The position numbers and the translations under genes were made by a program. A DNA stretch of 64,000 nt. Origin: Conus ventricosus. Taxonomy: Eukaryota > Mollusca > Gastropoda > Neogastropoda > Conidae. The notes under the pieces are model-generated. The model did no database searches. It saw only the letters and a list, made by a program, of their open reading frames with translations, and had not been told where the DNA came from. Shown one piece after another: positions 63,930-64,000 of the stretch. The DNA lies in NCBI GenBank assembly GCA_018398815.1, contig CM031628.1:9648544-9712543 (forward strand), read 5' to 3'. The first letter of the stretch is position 1. Each line of letters opens with the position of its first letter.

Positions 63930-64000
63930 GAATATTGTTGGTCATTGTGCCAAATCAGTAGTGGCAATGAATTTGACCAGGAAATGAATTTGAATGATAC
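61565..64000. repeat. MITE-derived satellite array with nested palindromes and CTA/TAC tracts
   Basis: The word GTCAAATTCGTTG and its complement recur dozens of times. A left junction (61567-61653) retains the MITE inner sequence including TGACGTCA (61646-61653). Thereafter two kinds of unit alternate, separated by CACTCCTGCTGCTACTACTG and CTA/TAC tracts: type A (GCCAAATCAGTAGTGGCAAT...) and type B (GCCGGATCAGGAGTGGTCAT...). Units are about 150-210 bp. The array continues past the window edge. Reading frames through it are repeat artefacts. Confidence 0.9.

Noticed and set aside
61565..64000. CRISPR-like direct repeat array
   Set aside because: The repeats are palindromic satellite units with triplet tracts, no unique spacers of constant length, and the genome is eukaryotic.

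Overview
The window looks like animal nuclear DNA, most likely from a mollusc or another lophotrochozoan. It is AT-rich and dense in CA/GT, CT/GA, TA and trinucleotide microsatellites. It carries Penelope-like and LINE retroelement relics, tRNA-derived SINEs, a pogo-type transposon remnant, split exons with GT-AG borders and no operons. There is no rRNA, no free-standing tRNA gene, no CRISPR array and no prokaryotic gene organisation. The species call is inference; the eukaryotic and repeat-rich character is read directly. A 100-base run of N (58756-58855) marks a scaffold gap.

The main content is two related Polinton/Maverick-type (adintovirus-like) elements in the same orientation: E1 at 18410-34752 (16.3 kb) and E2 at 42272-57969 (15.7 kb). 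Both have terminal inverted repeats of about 180-195 bp that begin AGAGAAC and end GTTCTCT. Both are flanked by perfect 5-bp target duplications, CTGCT for E1 and ACAAC for E2. In each, the outermost ~90 bp of every TIR is itself a palindrome; the E2 left end pairs 38 of 39 positions around a 13-nt loop. The shared gene order, left to right, is: packaging ATPase (-), a 285-aa protein (-), a 150-aa protein (-), a possible small ORF (-), a large conserved protein (+), a small protein (+), one or two further minus-strand genes, a protein I take to be the double jelly-roll major capsid protein (+), a small hydrophobic protein (+), family B DNA polymerase (+), a small protein (-), retroviral-type DDE integrase (-), two small membrane-type proteins (-), three small proteins (+), an AAGAACTT-rich repeat block, a variable hairpin-rich segment, and short minus ORFs before the right TIR. 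I found no cysteine protease. Almost every gene is frameshifted in both copies. Part of this looks like poor consensus: E1 21.7-28.5 kb and E2 about 50.1-51.6 kb are full of homopolymer smearing that stops at the host DNA.

E1 sits inside a 30-bp coding-phase minisatellite, and removing E1 plus one TSD copy restores the repeat exactly. Between E1 and E2 lie a minus-strand Penelope-like element with a partial tandem copy and an inverted cap (35.86-39.07 kb) carrying three hammerhead ribozyme motifs, a pyrimidine-rich triplicated repeat, and a separate well-formed hammerhead motif (40.28-40.33 kb).

The left 18 kb is mostly transposon debris: a Penelope-like remnant at the edge, three LINE fragments, a pogo-like relic, SINEs, a four-copy dispersed repeat with trinucleotide tails, and a restriction-endonuclease-like fragment. 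It also has two candidate host genes: a minus-strand Ig-like/transmembrane receptor (5818-6832, two exons with compatible phases) and a plus-strand acidic Ser-rich protein (exons 10713-10833 and 12603-12745, the second with an in-frame TGA). The right end holds a 295-bp MITE with 71-bp TIRs (59463-59757) and a 2.4-kb satellite array (61565-64000) made of the same subterminal motif, arranged as alternating nested palindromes with CTA/TAC tracts.
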